The notes: generated from the letters alone by a model not told the origin. A stretch of 64,000 nt of DNA from JAQBQB01 sp963846925 (GCA_963846925.1 CAWJXW010000016.1:124001-188000); one strand, 5' to 3'; shown: positions 47,152 to 55,961, counted from the first letter of the stretch. Program-made: numbers and translations.

Positions 47152-48629
47152 CGCACGGTGACGTCGAACACGCCGGTGAGTACTTCCTGCGCGGGCTTCA
47201 CCTGAACCCAGAGGCGATATCGGCCCGGCTTCGGGAATTCGTAAGGCAGAGTGAATTCGCCGGACAGCGGCATGTCCGACATCGCGCGCGAATCGAGCGT
47301 GCCCGGTTTGAGGCGGCCGTGCGCCGTCGTGTCGCCGGCGTCGCGCGCGCGAAAGACCTGCTGCGCGGTCGTGGACACGGTGCCCATCGGGTGGAGATGG
47401 ACGAAGACGGACTCGTCGTCGCGGACGACGACGGCGTGCGCGGCCATGCCCAGATAGGGCCGCAGCGGCACCACGCTGCCAGTCTGGTCGCGCACGGTGA
47501 ACGCGAGGTCGATCGGCGATCGCGCGGCGATCGACTCGGACGACGTCGACATCGTCAGCGTGTAGCCACCGCCGAGAGGAGCCGATGCGCCCGTCGCGCC
47601 GAGTGCGACCGCCGAGGTGCTGGCCCACGCGTCGTCGCTGTCCGTCGGAGTGACGGCGCCGAGCATCGCCGGAAGGTTGACTGTGTCCGTGGCGGTGAGC
47701 GTCAGTCCATTGTCGAGCATGATGTCGGCGAAGAGACGGTACGGTCCCGCGGGAAGCCAGGGCACCTCGCCGACGAAGACGAGTGAGTCGCGCTCGACCG
47801 GGTGCAGGTGCGCGAACACGTCCATGTTCTGCCCGCCCACGAGGAAGAGGTGCATCATCTTGCCGTGGTCGGGCGCGACAGGCACGAAGATGGATCGAAA
47901 TTCCGCGGTGTCGCTGAGCACGAGCTTCATCGTGCGATGGAGGGAATCGCCGGTAACGACCGCCGTGGCGATTGGCGGGTGGAACATCGTGCGCTGATAG
48001 TCGGCGTCGACCGAGTTCCACCAGCGCGCACCTCCGAAGAGCGCGATCGCCAGAATCGGCACCGCGATCGCCGTGACAATGTTGGCACGCTTGCGCTGGG
48101 CCGGCGTGAGCTCCTCGCCCGGCGGTACCAGACTCTCGCCCGACGATACGCGCACGATGGTGATGAGGCCGGCCACCAACAGTCCGGTGAGTGCGGCCAA
48201 CAACCCGCCGAGCGGCAGCGAAAGTCCCAGTCGGCCCGTGGCGAACGAGTCGACCGGGACGATCGCGGTTCCCGTTCCCTTGCGGCCGTCCACACGCACG
48301 TAGACGCTGTACGATCCGCGCGCCATGAGCCACAGCTGGCCGGTGTATACGCGCGGCTGTCCCGCCACTTGCGACATCTTGTCGGGCGACGGCGAGCCGG
48401 CGACTCCCGTTCGCCAGAACACGGGTTGGATGCTGACGCTGTCGACGTCGTCGGTCGCCGCGCGCACGATCACCTCGGCGCGGCCGGGCACGACGCTTGG
48501 CGGGCGCACGATCGCGCGAATCGTGTACGGGCCAGCCGCGCCGTCGAACGTGACGTCGGGGCTGCCGACGTGCGCCGTCGCGACGAGCCATGCCGCGGCG
48601 GCGAAGACCACGGCCGTCCGTCGCTTCAT
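47148..48629 (-). CDS. Exported protein with HLHP motifs, probably copper-linked
   Basis: A 493-residue exported membrane-anchored protein with a signal peptide, a domain (VTFDGAAGPYTIRAIVRPPS) resembling FixH/YtkA, two helices near 150-215, and two later domains. Each later domain contains an HLHP motif: GQNMDVFAHLHPVERD and DDESVFVHLHPMGT, with HGKMMHLFLVGG nearby. The histidine and methionine clusters suggest copper or heme handling. It overlaps the upstream membrane protein gene by four bases and the SURF1 gene by four, so the three are made together. Confidence 0.72.
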   Translation of the reverse strand: MKRRTAVVFAAAAWLVATAHVGSPDVTFDGAAGPYTIRAIVRPPSVVPGRAEVIVRAATDDVDSVSIQPVFWRTGVAGSPSPDKMSQVAGQPRVYTGQLWLMARGSYSVYVRVDGRKGTGTAIVPVDSFATGRLGLSLPLGGLLAALTGLLVAGLITIVRVSSGESLVPPGEELTPAQRKRANIVTAIAVPILAIALFGGARWWNSVDADYQRTMFHPPIATAVVTGDSLHRTMKLVLSDTAEFRSIFVPVAPDHGKMMHLFLVGGQNMDVFAHLHPVERDSLVFVGEVPWLPAGPYRLFADIMLDNGLTLTATDTVNLPAMLGAVTPTDSDDAWASTSAVALGATGASAPLGGGYTLTMSTSSESIAARSPIDLAFTVRDQTGSVVPLRPYLGMAAHAVVVRDDESVFVHLHPMGTVSTTAQQVFRARDAGDTTAHGRLKPGTLDSRAMSDMPLSGEFTLPYEFPKPGRYRLWVQVKPAQEVLTGVFDVTVR

Positions 48630-49744
48630 CGACGAACCTTGGTCATCCAGCGGCCGCGCGCGAGACCGAGGGCGCTCGTCGCGGTCGCGATCCCGATGGC
48701 GATCAGGAGCTGCACGGGGAACGGCCACGCGCCAGGCGCGGGAGGATCGAATCGTCGCGTCATCGCCTCGTACTGGGGCGCCATGAAGTAGACGAAGTTG
48801 TCCGCGTTGAAGAGCGGACCGCGCGCGATGGGATTCGTGACCAGGAAAGTCGCGAAGGGCCACTGCACCGCCAGGAACGCCAGGACGAAGACGACGCCGA
48901 CGATCGGTGCGAGCTGCAACGTGGTGAGCCGTTTGTCGAAGCGGCGCAAGACGAGGTCGATGCAGAACGCCGGGACGATGAGCAGGAGCGGGAACGACAA
49001 CGCGACCATGTGCGTCACGTGCTGGTAGATGGGCCCCAGCTTCGGCGTGGCCGGGAACTGCTCGACGATCCACATCAGCACGAGCATGATGGCCGTGTAG
49101 AACGACGCCGCCGCGGTGGCGGGCCAGCGCAGATTGATGGCGCGCGCCGTCGCGCAGATGGCGATCGGAAACATGAGCGCCGTCACCTGATAGAAGAACG
49201 CGCTGTGCATCATGCGGCGTTCGCTGAATTCGGTCAGGAAGAGCGCGACGTTCATAATGACCAGCCCGCCGGTCGCCGCGAGCAGCCAGGCGAGCCGCCC
49301 GCGCGCCTCGGCCGTCGCGCGATTCTGTTGGGCGAGCGTCAACAGCAGCGCGCCGAGACAGATCGAGAAGATTCCGACAGCAAGAACGGCGTGCGGCGGG
49401 CTCACGATCCTGACGTCGAGACCGTAAGCGTTGTGCCACCAGTTGTCGAACGGCGCGGACGTCAGCATCGCGCCGCAGCCCCAGATGCAGAGCCACGCAC
49501 CGAGCGGGGCGCGGAATCCCCAGAAGTGCACCGACGCGGCGCGTTCGGCGTCGCTGCCGCGGAAGGTCGTCCGCAGGACGACCCAGGCCGAGCTCAATCC
49601 GGCGAGCAGGCCGCCGGCTTGGATCAGCAGGTGCGCGGGCGTCCAGAACGTGTCGCGCCCGATCGACATGTGCCACGAGATGTCCCAGTACACCCCCGCC
49701 ATCACACAGAAAGCGGCGAAAGCGACCGTATATGCGTGTTTCAT
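48626..49744 (-). CDS. Polytopic membrane protein upstream of SURF1 genes
   Basis: A 372-residue protein with about nine predicted helices. Distinctive polar segments are YWDISWHMSIGRDTFWTPAH and FDNWWHNAYGLDVRIVSPPH, rich in His, Trp and Asp. These could bind copper or heme. I do not recognise a named family. It directly follows the DUF72 gene without a gap and overlaps the next gene by four bases. Its operon partners suggest a role in terminal oxidase biogenesis or copper metabolism. Confidence 0.7.
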   Translation of the reverse strand: MKHAYTVAFAAFCVMAGVYWDISWHMSIGRDTFWTPAHLLIQAGGLLAGLSSAWVVLRTTFRGSDAERAASVHFWGFRAPLGAWLCIWGCGAMLTSAPFDNWWHNAYGLDVRIVSPPHAVLAVGIFSICLGALLLTLAQQNRATAEARGRLAWLLAATGGLVIMNVALFLTEFSERRMMHSAFFYQVTALMFPIAICATARAINLRWPATAAASFYTAIMLVLMWIVEQFPATPKLGPIYQHVTHMVALSFPLLLIVPAFCIDLVLRRFDKRLTTLQLAPIVGVVFVLAFLAVQWPFATFLVTNPIARGPLFNADNFVYFMAPQYEAMTRRFDPPAPGAWPFPVQLLIAIGIATATSALGLARGRWMTKVRR

Positions 49745-50569
49745 TTAGAAAAGACTCATCTGTTCGCCGAGCTGTTCCGGTTCGACGGCCGCCTGGCCGA
49801 GCAGGCGCTGGAGCTCGCGCGCCGACTCGGGCGAGTGGCCGGCGAAGTGGTTGTTCACGTATCCGTACACCTCGCGCCCCTGTTCCGCGTAGGGCCACAG
49901 GACCTGCGTCCACGCCTCCAGCTCGCGGCGCCTGTCCACCTGGATGCGTGAATAGTCTACGATCCCCTGGTCGGGGCCCATCCATCGGACGTAGAGAAAA
50001 TCGGCCGTAGGACGGGTCGCGAGCTGCATCATCTGCTTGCGCGGAATCCAGCGTCCGTCGCTCAAGGCGAGCGCGACGTGATGTTCGGCGAGCAACGCGA
50101 GCAAGCCGTCGTGGATCCAGCCTCGCTGCCGGAACTCGATCGCGAACCGGAGGTCGCGCGGCAGCTTGGGGAGGAACTGCGCGACGGCGGGCAGCTCGTT
50201 CGGCGCGAAGTCGGGACCAAGCTGGATCAGAATCGGCCCGAGCTTGCGGCCGAGCTCGCGCGCGCGATCGACGAACTCATCCATGAGCTCGTCGGCATTC
50301 CGCAGCCGACGCTCATGGGTGATCTCCTGAGGGACCTTGAGGGCGAAAATGAAGTCGTCCGGCGTTCGTTCCGCCCACCCGCGGACCGTCTTGGCGACCG
50401 GCGTGGCGTAGAAGGTGGAATCGACCTCGACTGTGTCGAACCCACGCGCGTAGACGGTCAGGTAGTCGGCCGGCCGCGTGCCCGCGGGGTAGAAGGGTCC
50501 GACCCAGGCGTCATAGTTCCATCCTTGTGTCCCGATTCGAATTCGGCCAGGCATGTGGGGAATCGGCAC
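49745..50569 (-). CDS. DUF72 family protein
   Basis: A 274-residue TIM-barrel-like protein. RIRIGTQGWNYDAWVGPFYP, VEVDSTFYATP, FALKVPQEITHERRL and GYVNNHFAGHSPESA are the conserved DUF72 blocks. The activity is unknown. It begins a tight gene row with the membrane protein that follows. I start at 50569, with a second in-frame ATG at 50554. Confidence 0.9.
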   Translation of the reverse strand: MPIPHMPGRIRIGTQGWNYDAWVGPFYPAGTRPADYLTVYARGFDTVEVDSTFYATPVAKTVRGWAERTPDDFIFALKVPQEITHERRLRNADELMDEFVDRARELGRKLGPILIQLGPDFAPNELPAVAQFLPKLPRDLRFAIEFRQRGWIHDGLLALLAEHHVALALSDGRWIPRKQMMQLATRPTADFLYVRWMGPDQGIVDYSRIQVDRRRELEAWTQVLWPYAEQGREVYGYVNNHFAGHSPESARELQRLLGQAAVEPEQLGEQMSLF

Positions 50570-50701
50570 GGGGAGAATGCGTGCGTCAAGGCGCGTTTTT
50601 GGTTGAGCGCCGGATTTGCACTGGTGCTATTCTGAGAGGGGTAGACAGGTGGACGTTATGGCAGGGGAGCAAAGAAGTTTATGAGGAGGAAAGGCAGGAC
50701 G

Positions 50702-51247
50702 ATGCCAGACGAGGAACACAGAAGTAACGGGAGCGCGGGCGCGAGCAACGGAACCGGCCCCTCCCTCGACCGGATCGGAGGACTTTCCGGAGCGCTCGTC
50801 GGCGCAGGAATCGGATCGGCGGCGGGACCCGTGGGATCGATCATCGGCGGCATCGCCGGCGCGATCGGTGGATGGTGGGCCGGGCACGCGGTCATCGAAG
50901 CCGCGCATTCGGTGAATCCCGAGGACGACGCCCATTTTCGCGAGCACTACGATTCGCTCGCCGAGCGTCCGGCAGACGTCGCGTACGACGACGTGCGCGG
51001 GGCGTACTATCTAGGCCAGATCGCGAGCCACAACCCGGATTTCGCCTCCCGGGAGTTCGCCGACATGGAGTCCGACCTCCAGCGAGGGTGGACGTCGCAG
51101 CTCTCGACAACCGGGCCGTGGGAAAGCGTACGCGACCTTGCCGCGACCGGCTTCACGCACGGTCGGAGGAAACTCGACAACCGCGCGCGCCAGTCGCATG
51201 CGGAATGGGATCGGCGGCAAGACGACCGCCGTCAGAGTACGCGCTGA
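50702..51247 (+). CDS. Glycine-zipper protein, function unknown
   Basis: A 181-residue protein. Residues 25-60 hold a long glycine/alanine stretch (LSGALVGAGIGSAAGPVG, GSIIGGIAGAIGGWWAG), a glycine-zipper membrane segment. The rest is polar, with PEDDAHFREHYDSL and ending in a basic region. Proteins with this pattern are stress-related in other bacteria, but I cannot name it further. ATG 50702 is preferred over 50681 because GAGGAGGAAAGG lies between the two. It is convergent with the mntR gene. Confidence 0.68.
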   Translation: MPDEEHRSNGSAGASNGTGPSLDRIGGLSGALVGAGIGSAAGPVGSIIGGIAGAIGGWWAGHAVIEAAHSVNPEDDAHFREHYDSLAERPADVAYDDVRGAYYLGQIASHNPDFASREFADMESDLQRGWTSQLSTTGPWESVRDLAATGFTHGRRKLDNRARQSHAEWDRRQDDRRQSTR

Positions 51248-51253
51248 CGCGCG

Positions 51254-51940
51254 TCAGCGAGACTCGGCGCGCGAGACGAAAATCTGTCTCGCCAGCGCCG
51301 GGCCGATCGAGCGAGAAGCTTTTCCCACGCGAAGCTTGATTGGGCCGTCGTAGGGCGCGCGCGATTCGACTTCGACGCGCGTGCCCGGAATGATCCCGAG
51401 CTCGGCGAGATACCGCAGCTGACCCGGATCCCGGTCGCCGACCCGCTCGACGCGTACACGCCGGCCTTCTTCGATCTCATTCAGGCTCGTCAGCGTGCGC
51501 TCGCGAAGCGTCCCTTCGCGCGTCGGGATCGGCGCGCCGTGCGGGTCGGTCGTGGGTTCGCCGATCGCCGCCGCCATGCGGTCGATCAACTCGTCCGACG
51601 CGGCGTGCTCGAGGCGCTCGGCTTCGCCGTGCACGAGATCCCACGGGTAGTGGAGCGCCTGCGTGAGATAGGCCTCGATCACGCGGTGGCGGCGGATCGT
51701 GCGTAGCGCGGCACGTCGCCCGTCGCGCGTGAGGCGCACGCCGCGATATCGCTCGTGCGTGATGAGGTGTTGGCCGACGAGGCGCCGCACCATTCCGCTC
51801 ACCGACGCGGGCGCCACGCCCAACTCGGCGGCGATCTCGTTGGTCCCTGCCGGTTCGCCCGCGCTCTCGAGCTCGAAGATCACCTTGAGGTAGTCTTCGA
51901 CCGGCGCGGTCAACGGCTGTGTCGCGCGCACGGCGGTCAT
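51254..51940 (-). CDS. mntR: DtxR/MntR-family metal-dependent repressor with FeoA domain
   Basis: A 228-residue regulator. APVEDYLKVIFELESAGEPA and GVAPASVSGMVRRLVGQHLI form the winged-helix domain; the dimer and metal site is HRVIEAYLTQALHYPWDLV. The C-terminal FeoA/SH3-like domain is LAELGIIPGTRVEVESRAP. It sits with mntH and a universal stress protein gene, so Mn2+ is the likely co-repressor. Its start overlaps the repaired usp stop as ATGA. A palindrome upstream of mntH is its probable target. Confidence 0.85.
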   Translation of the reverse strand: MTAVRATQPLTAPVEDYLKVIFELESAGEPAGTNEIAAELGVAPASVSGMVRRLVGQHLITHERYRGVRLTRDGRRAALRTIRRHRVIEAYLTQALHYPWDLVHGEAERLEHAASDELIDRMAAAIGEPTTDPHGAPIPTREGTLRERTLTSLNEIEEGRRVRVERVGDRDPGQLRYLAELGIIPGTRVEVESRAPYDGPIKLRVGKASRSIGPALARQIFVSRAESR

Positions 51941-52415
51941 ACCGGCGGCGGAGGGTTGGGGCGGGAGCGATGGGATTGTCGCGCGGCGTGCGGCGCTCGC
52001 CGCGCACGAGCAGGACGGGAACGCGCGACCGGTGCCGTACCTCGTTCGCCACACTGCCGTAGATGATGTCTTTGATGAAGCGGTGCCCGTGCGTGGACAT
52101 CGCGATCAGGTCGCACGATTCGCGCGCCGCGGCCGCGGCGATCTCCTTGGACGGGTCGCCGGCGGCAAGGATGGAGTCGGCGCGCAGCCCGCTGGCCGAC
52201 AGAGCCGCGCACTGCGCCTCGATGTACTCGCGGTCGAGCCGCATCTCCTCCGACTCGCGCAAGTTGAGCTGCTTCAAGTTGCGCGCGGCCCAGCCGTCGG
52301 CCACGTGGATGAGCACGATCGACGCCCCGCAGAAATGCGCCAACGCCGAGACGTGCTCGAGAATCGCGGCGTCGTAGTCGGAGTGCTCGAGCGGGACGAG
52401 GATGCGTTTGTACAC
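51937..52415 (-). CDS. Universal stress protein (frame break)
   Basis: UspA-fold protein of about 159 residues. MYKRILVPLEHSDYDAAILE begins the fold from GTG 52415; GDPSKEIAAAAARESCDLIA, MSTHGHRFIKDI and GSVANEVRHRSRVPVLLVRG are the nucleotide-binding and C-terminal blocks. As sequenced the frame runs on over mntR to 51477 with no conserved sequence. Adding one base between about 51950 and 52010 gives a stop at 51937 that overlaps the mntR start as ATGA. The GTG start shares a base with the mntH stop. Confidence 0.78.
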
Positions 52416-53812
52416 TAGGCGCCCCCTCCCCCCAACCATCCGCGGACGGACTGCGCGAGCAGCCACGCGTTGAGCGCCGCGATCACCAGCGCCGTCGTCC
52501 ACGCGACCGCCTTGAGCCAGGTCGCGTTGACGAACGCGCCCATCTTGGCCCGATCGGACGTGAACGCAACGAGTGGAAAGACCGCGAACGAGAGCTGCAA
52601 GCTCAGAATCACCTGGCTGAGGATCAGCAACTGTGCGGTGCCGCGTTCGCCGTAGAAGATGGCGACGATGGCGGCCGGGACAATGGCGATCGCCCGAGTG
52701 ATCAGGCGGCGCAGCCAGGGCCGCAGCCGGATGTTGAGGAAACCCTCCATGACGATCTGACCGGCGAGGGTGCCGGTGACGGTCGAATTCTGCCCCGAGG
52801 CGAGGAGCGCCAGCGCGAACGCGGTGCTGGCGCCGGCGCCGAGCAACGGGGTGAGCAGCTTGTGCGCGTCCTGGATCTCGGCGACCTCGGCGTGCCCCGA
52901 CGTGTGGAACGTACTGGCCGCCACGACGAGAATCGCCGCGTTGACGAAGAAGGCTAAACTCAGCGCGATCGTCGAGTCGAGAAACGCGAACCGCACCGCC
53001 TCACGCCGCCCCTCGCTCGTCTCGGCGTAGCGGCGCGTCTGCACGATCGACGAGTGGAGGTAGAGGTTGTGCGGCATCACCGTCGCGCCGAGAATGCCGA
53101 TGGCGATGTAGAGCATCTCGCGGTTGGTGACGATGTCCGCGCTCGGCACGAAACCCTTGGCGAGCTCGCCGACGTTCGGGTGGGAGAGTACGATCTCGAA
53201 CATGAAGCAGAGGCCGATCGACGCGATGAGCGTGATGACGAGCGCCTCGAGGACTCGCACACCGCGGTTCTGGAGGGCGAGCAGCAACAAGACGTCGAAG
53301 CCGGTGACGAGCACCCCGATCGCGATCGGCAGATGGAACAGGAGGTTCAGCGCGATCGCCGATCCGATGACCTCCGCCAGGTCGCACGCGGCGATCGCGA
53401 TCTCACAGAGGATCCAGAGGGCGATGGCGGTCGGCTTCGAGTAGTGGTCGCGACACGCCTGCGCCAGATCGCGGCCGGTGACGATGCCAAGCTTGGACGC
53501 GAGGCCCTGGAGCAGGATCGCGATGATGTTCGAGAGCAGCACGACGCTGAGCAGCGTGTAGCCGAAGCGCGAGCCGCCGGCGAGGTCGGTCGCCCAGTTG
53601 CCGGGGTCCATGTAGCCGACGGCGACCAGATACCCGGGACCGGCGAACGCGAGAAGTTTGCCGACGAACGAGCGGCCGTCGATCGGGACGCTGCGGTAGA
53701 CCTCCTGCAGGCTCGGCGCGATGCGAGAACGTCGCCAGCCGTGGTCGGGGTGCGGCGACTGGTCGTCGTCGGGCGGCGGCGGTTCCGAGCGGAGAAGGCG
53801 GGGGAGGACCAG
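52415..53812 (-). CDS. mntH: NRAMP-family Mn2+ transporter
   Basis: Proton-coupled divalent-metal importer with about 11 helices. GYMDPGNWATDLAGGSRFGY is the helix 1 metal motif (DPGN), and VMPHNLYLHSSIVQTRR is the helix 6 motif. The conserved N-terminal region, SLQEVYRSVPIDGRSFVGKL, continues upstream of ATG 53611 without any in-frame ATG, GTG or TTG until the stop near 53855. The start I give is a CTG at 53812 and is uncertain; a frame break near the start is possible. First gene of mntH-usp-mntR. Confidence 0.85.
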   Translation of the reverse strand: MVLPRLLRSEPPPPDDDQSPHPDHGWRRSRIAPSLQEVYRSVPIDGRSFVGKLLAFAGPGYLVAVGYMDPGNWATDLAGGSRFGYTLLSVVLLSNIIAILLQGLASKLGIVTGRDLAQACRDHYSKPTAIALWILCEIAIAACDLAEVIGSAIALNLLFHLPIAIGVLVTGFDVLLLLALQNRGVRVLEALVITLIASIGLCFMFEIVLSHPNVGELAKGFVPSADIVTNREMLYIAIGILGATVMPHNLYLHSSIVQTRRYAETSEGRREAVRFAFLDSTIALSLAFFVNAAILVVAASTFHTSGHAEVAEIQDAHKLLTPLLGAGASTAFALALLASGQNSTVTGTLAGQIVMEGFLNIRLRPWLRRLITRAIAIVPAAIVAIFYGERGTAQLLILSQVILSLQLSFAVFPLVAFTSDRAKMGAFVNATWLKAVAWTTALVIAALNAWLLAQSVRGWLGGGGA

Positions 53813-53835
53813 TGGATTAGGGTAGAGACAAAGAG

Positions 53836-53855
53836 AAGTTAGTGCGAACTAACTT
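53836..53855. promoter_or_regulatory. Palindromic operator upstream of mntH
   Basis: AAGTTAGT at 53836-53843 and ACTAACTT at 53848-53855 are perfect inverted halves around GCGA. The site overlaps the stop codon of the upstream hydrolase and lies close before mntH. The spacing and TTAG..CTAA halves resemble DtxR/MntR boxes, so MntR is a likely binder. Confidence 0.6.
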
Positions 53856-54876
53856 TTTGAGCAAGTCTCGAGGTGACGCGTCTTATCCATTCGTCGATGC
53901 CATCCGTCACTCGGCGATCGGTCTCACCCGGATATCCGAACGCGTCGGGTCCGGTGACGTCGGGCGGCACGACCTTGAACATGTGCGTCACGCCCGGCAC
54001 GAAGAGGTACGACGTGTTCGACTCGCCGCCGGCCCGCGATCGAAGCGCGTCGCGCAGCGCCTCGCCGTGGTGCGCCGGGACCGATCCATCGTTGCCGCCC
54101 TGCACGACGAGGGTGCGCTGCGTCATGCTTCGTGCGAGCTCGAGCGGGTCCGTGGCGTCCACGTCGCGCATGTAGCGGCGGCCTTCGTCGGGCATCGAGA
54201 TCAGCGCGCCGATTCCCATGCCGGGCCCGTTCCCCAACTCGGCCGGAACGGGTTCTCCGCGCCGAATGTGGTCGATCACCCGGTCGAGACGTGCGCGCAC
54301 CTCGTCGATCTGCTCAGGCTCCACCCCGAAACCGATCTGCTCGCGCATGATGCCGAGGATTCCGATGGAAGGACCCGCGAGCAGCACCGCGCCGTCGAGT
54401 GATTCGCCGTCCGCGGACACCGCGAGGCGGCTGGCGACGACCGAGCCCTCACTGTGTCCCGCGGCGATCACGCGGCGTGGGCGGATACGCTGCTCGTCGA
54501 GTGTGCGCCGCATCGCGTCGAGCATCGCCGACGCGATGATCAGGCGTCCTTCCCACGTTCGGATCGTCGCCGCGAGCTCTGCGTCGACCGGAACGCTCCC
54601 CGTTCCGGGGCCGAGCTTCGCGAAGCGGAAGACGGCGTGGCCGAGCGCGGAGAGTTTACGCGCGAGATGGGCGTAGACGTGGGGGAAGGAGTTCCACGCC
54701 GGATAGTCGCCATTGACGTCGCTGAAGAGCGACCCGGGAATCAGAAGGACGGCGCTCTCGACCTCTTGCTCGAGAGGAGTCGGCAGCGTGAGAGCGGTCG
54801 GGATCTCCCAGCCGCTGACGCGAACAGACGAGAGATGCTCGGAATAAGGAGGCATGCTCGCAGCGTAAAGGGTCAC
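53839..54876 (-). CDS. Alpha/beta hydrolase
   Basis: A 345-residue soluble hydrolase. The nucleophile elbow is AAGHSEGSVVA, the acid lies in VVQGGNDGSVPAHHG and the histidine in VPGVTHMFKVV. The oxyanion segment is LLIPGSLFSDVNGDYP. The overall layout resembles S9-peptidase or dienelactone-hydrolase-like enzymes. The substrate is unknown. It ends within the palindrome that precedes mntH. An ATG at 54855 is an alternative start. Confidence 0.82.
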   Translation of the reverse strand: MTLYAASMPPYSEHLSSVRVSGWEIPTALTLPTPLEQEVESAVLLIPGSLFSDVNGDYPAWNSFPHVYAHLARKLSALGHAVFRFAKLGPGTGSVPVDAELAATIRTWEGRLIIASAMLDAMRRTLDEQRIRPRRVIAAGHSEGSVVASRLAVSADGESLDGAVLLAGPSIGILGIMREQIGFGVEPEQIDEVRARLDRVIDHIRRGEPVPAELGNGPGMGIGALISMPDEGRRYMRDVDATDPLELARSMTQRTLVVQGGNDGSVPAHHGEALRDALRSRAGGESNTSYLFVPGVTHMFKVVPPDVTGPDAFGYPGETDRRVTDGIDEWIRRVTSRLAQKVSSH

Positions 54877-54899
54877 GCGGCGTGAGGTGCAAGGGCGGA

Positions 54900-54968
54900 G
54901 ACCGCACGGCGAAGGAGCCGAAGGGCGAAGATGCCGAAGGGCGAAGATGCCGAAGGGCGAAGATGCCT
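54900..54968. repeat. 16-bp tandem array 3
   Basis: Three copies of the 16-base unit GCCGAAGGGCGAAGAT and a partial fourth; in reverse complement each reads ATCTTCGCCCTTCGGC, the same type as the units of array 1. It lies between the hydrolase start and the MarR gene end. Confidence 0.85.
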
Positions 54969-54986
54969 CAACACCGACTAAACACG

Positions 54987-55475
54987 CTAGCCGCCTCGAA
55001 CCACCCGTTCCAAGATCGGAACCGCTTTCGCGAGCGCCGAGCGTTCCTTTGCCGGAAGCTCGCGGAGGGAAGCGGCGAGCGAGGCGACGCGGCGGCGGCG
55101 CCCGTCATAGAGGAGTTTGACGCCCTTCGCCGTCGCCTCGACTCGCGAGATGCGGCGGTCGACGGGATCGGGGACGCGATCGACCAGACCGGCGGCCTCG
55201 AGTTTGTCGACGAGCCGTGTGATGGTCGGTGGGCGCACCTGCTCGGCGCTGGCCAGCGCGCCGAGCGTGACGGGGCCGGCGAAGACGATCACCGAGAGCG
55301 CGGAGAGCTGCGGCGCGGGCAGGCCCGAGGCGTCGTCCTCGCGGCGAAGGCGGCGGAGGAGGTGGATCGCCGACGAGTGGAGGCGGTCGGCGAGGTCGTG
55401 CGTCGCGGCGGGGGAGGAGCCGGCCGGCCGGGGGTGGGCGCCGGATGGGCCGGACGAGAGGCGGGACGAAGACAC
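54987..55475 (-). CDS. MarR-family transcriptional regulator
   Basis: A 162-residue winged-helix regulator. LPAPQLSALSVIVFAGPVTL and EQVRPPTITRLVDKLEAAGL are the DNA-binding region; the wing is VDRRISRVEATAKG. An N-terminal tail of about 25 residues is low complexity. It is divergent from the glyoxalase-fold gene with two palindromes in between, so it probably controls itself and that gene. The ligand is unknown. Confidence 0.88.
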   Translation of the reverse strand: MSSSRLSSGPSGAHPRPAGSSPAATHDLADRLHSSAIHLLRRLRREDDASGLPAPQLSALSVIVFAGPVTLGALASAEQVRPPTITRLVDKLEAAGLVDRVPDPVDRRISRVEATAKGVKLLYDGRRRRVASLAASLRELPAKERSALAKAVPILERVVRGG

Positions 55476-55482
55476 CTTGTAT

Positions 55483-55525
55483 TTAGCTCGGCTAAGTATT
55501 ATGCTGGGTCGTTAGCTGAACTAAC
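55483..55525. promoter_or_regulatory. Two palindromes between marR and the VOC gene
   Basis: TTAGCTCGGCTAA at 55483-55495 and GTTAGCTGAACTAAC at 55511-55525 are inverted-repeat sites with centres about 29 bases apart. They lie in the divergent promoter region. The second has the same half-sites, GTTAG and CTAAC, as the palindrome before mntH. Confidence 0.6.
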
Positions 55526-55583
55526 TAATCGCCCGAGCCGGCGGCCGGCAAGCCCGCGCGGCGCTCAACCGGAGGGTTCGCCC

Positions 55584-55961
55584 ATGCCCAACCTCGCCAA
55601 GTCTCGCATCGGCCAAATCGCCGTCGTCTGCAAGGACGTCGCGCGGGCGTCGGCCTTCTACCGCGACGTGCTCGGTCTCCCCCACCTGTTCGACGCAGGG
55701 CCGAACCTGTCGTTCTTCAATTGCGGTGGGACGCGGCTCATGCTGACCACCGCGGAGCGGCCGCAAGACGACCACCTCAGCTCGATTCTCTACTACTTCG
55801 TCGAGAACATCGAGGGCGTGCAAAGTGAGCTGGCGAGCAAGGGCGTGCACTTCACCAACGCGCCGCACCTGATCGCGAAGATGCCGGACCACGACCTGTG
55901 GCTCTGTGAGTTCAACGACTCCGAAGGCAATGCGCTGGCGCTGATGGAAGAAAAGCGATAG
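55584..55961 (+). CDS. VOC/glyoxalase-fold protein
   Basis: A 125-residue protein of the vicinal oxygen chelate superfamily. RIGQIAVVCKDVARASAFYR begins the first beta-alpha-beta unit; FFNCGGTRLMLTT and HDLWLCEFNDSEGNALALM are the metal-site strands with the final glutamate region. It could be a lyase, a dioxygenase or a drug-binding protein. ATG 55584 follows GGAGGG at 55571-55576. It is divergent from marR, which suggests inducible expression. Confidence 0.85.
   Translation: MPNLAKSRIGQIAVVCKDVARASAFYRDVLGLPHLFDAGPNLSFFNCGGTRLMLTTAERPQDDHLSSILYYFVENIEGVQSELASKGVHFTNAPHLIAKMPDHDLWLCEFNDSEGNALALMEEKR

Noticed and set aside
53812..53860. Manganese riboswitch (yybP-ykoY type) before mntH
   Set aside because: The upstream gene ends within about 30 bases, leaving no room; only the palindrome is visible.
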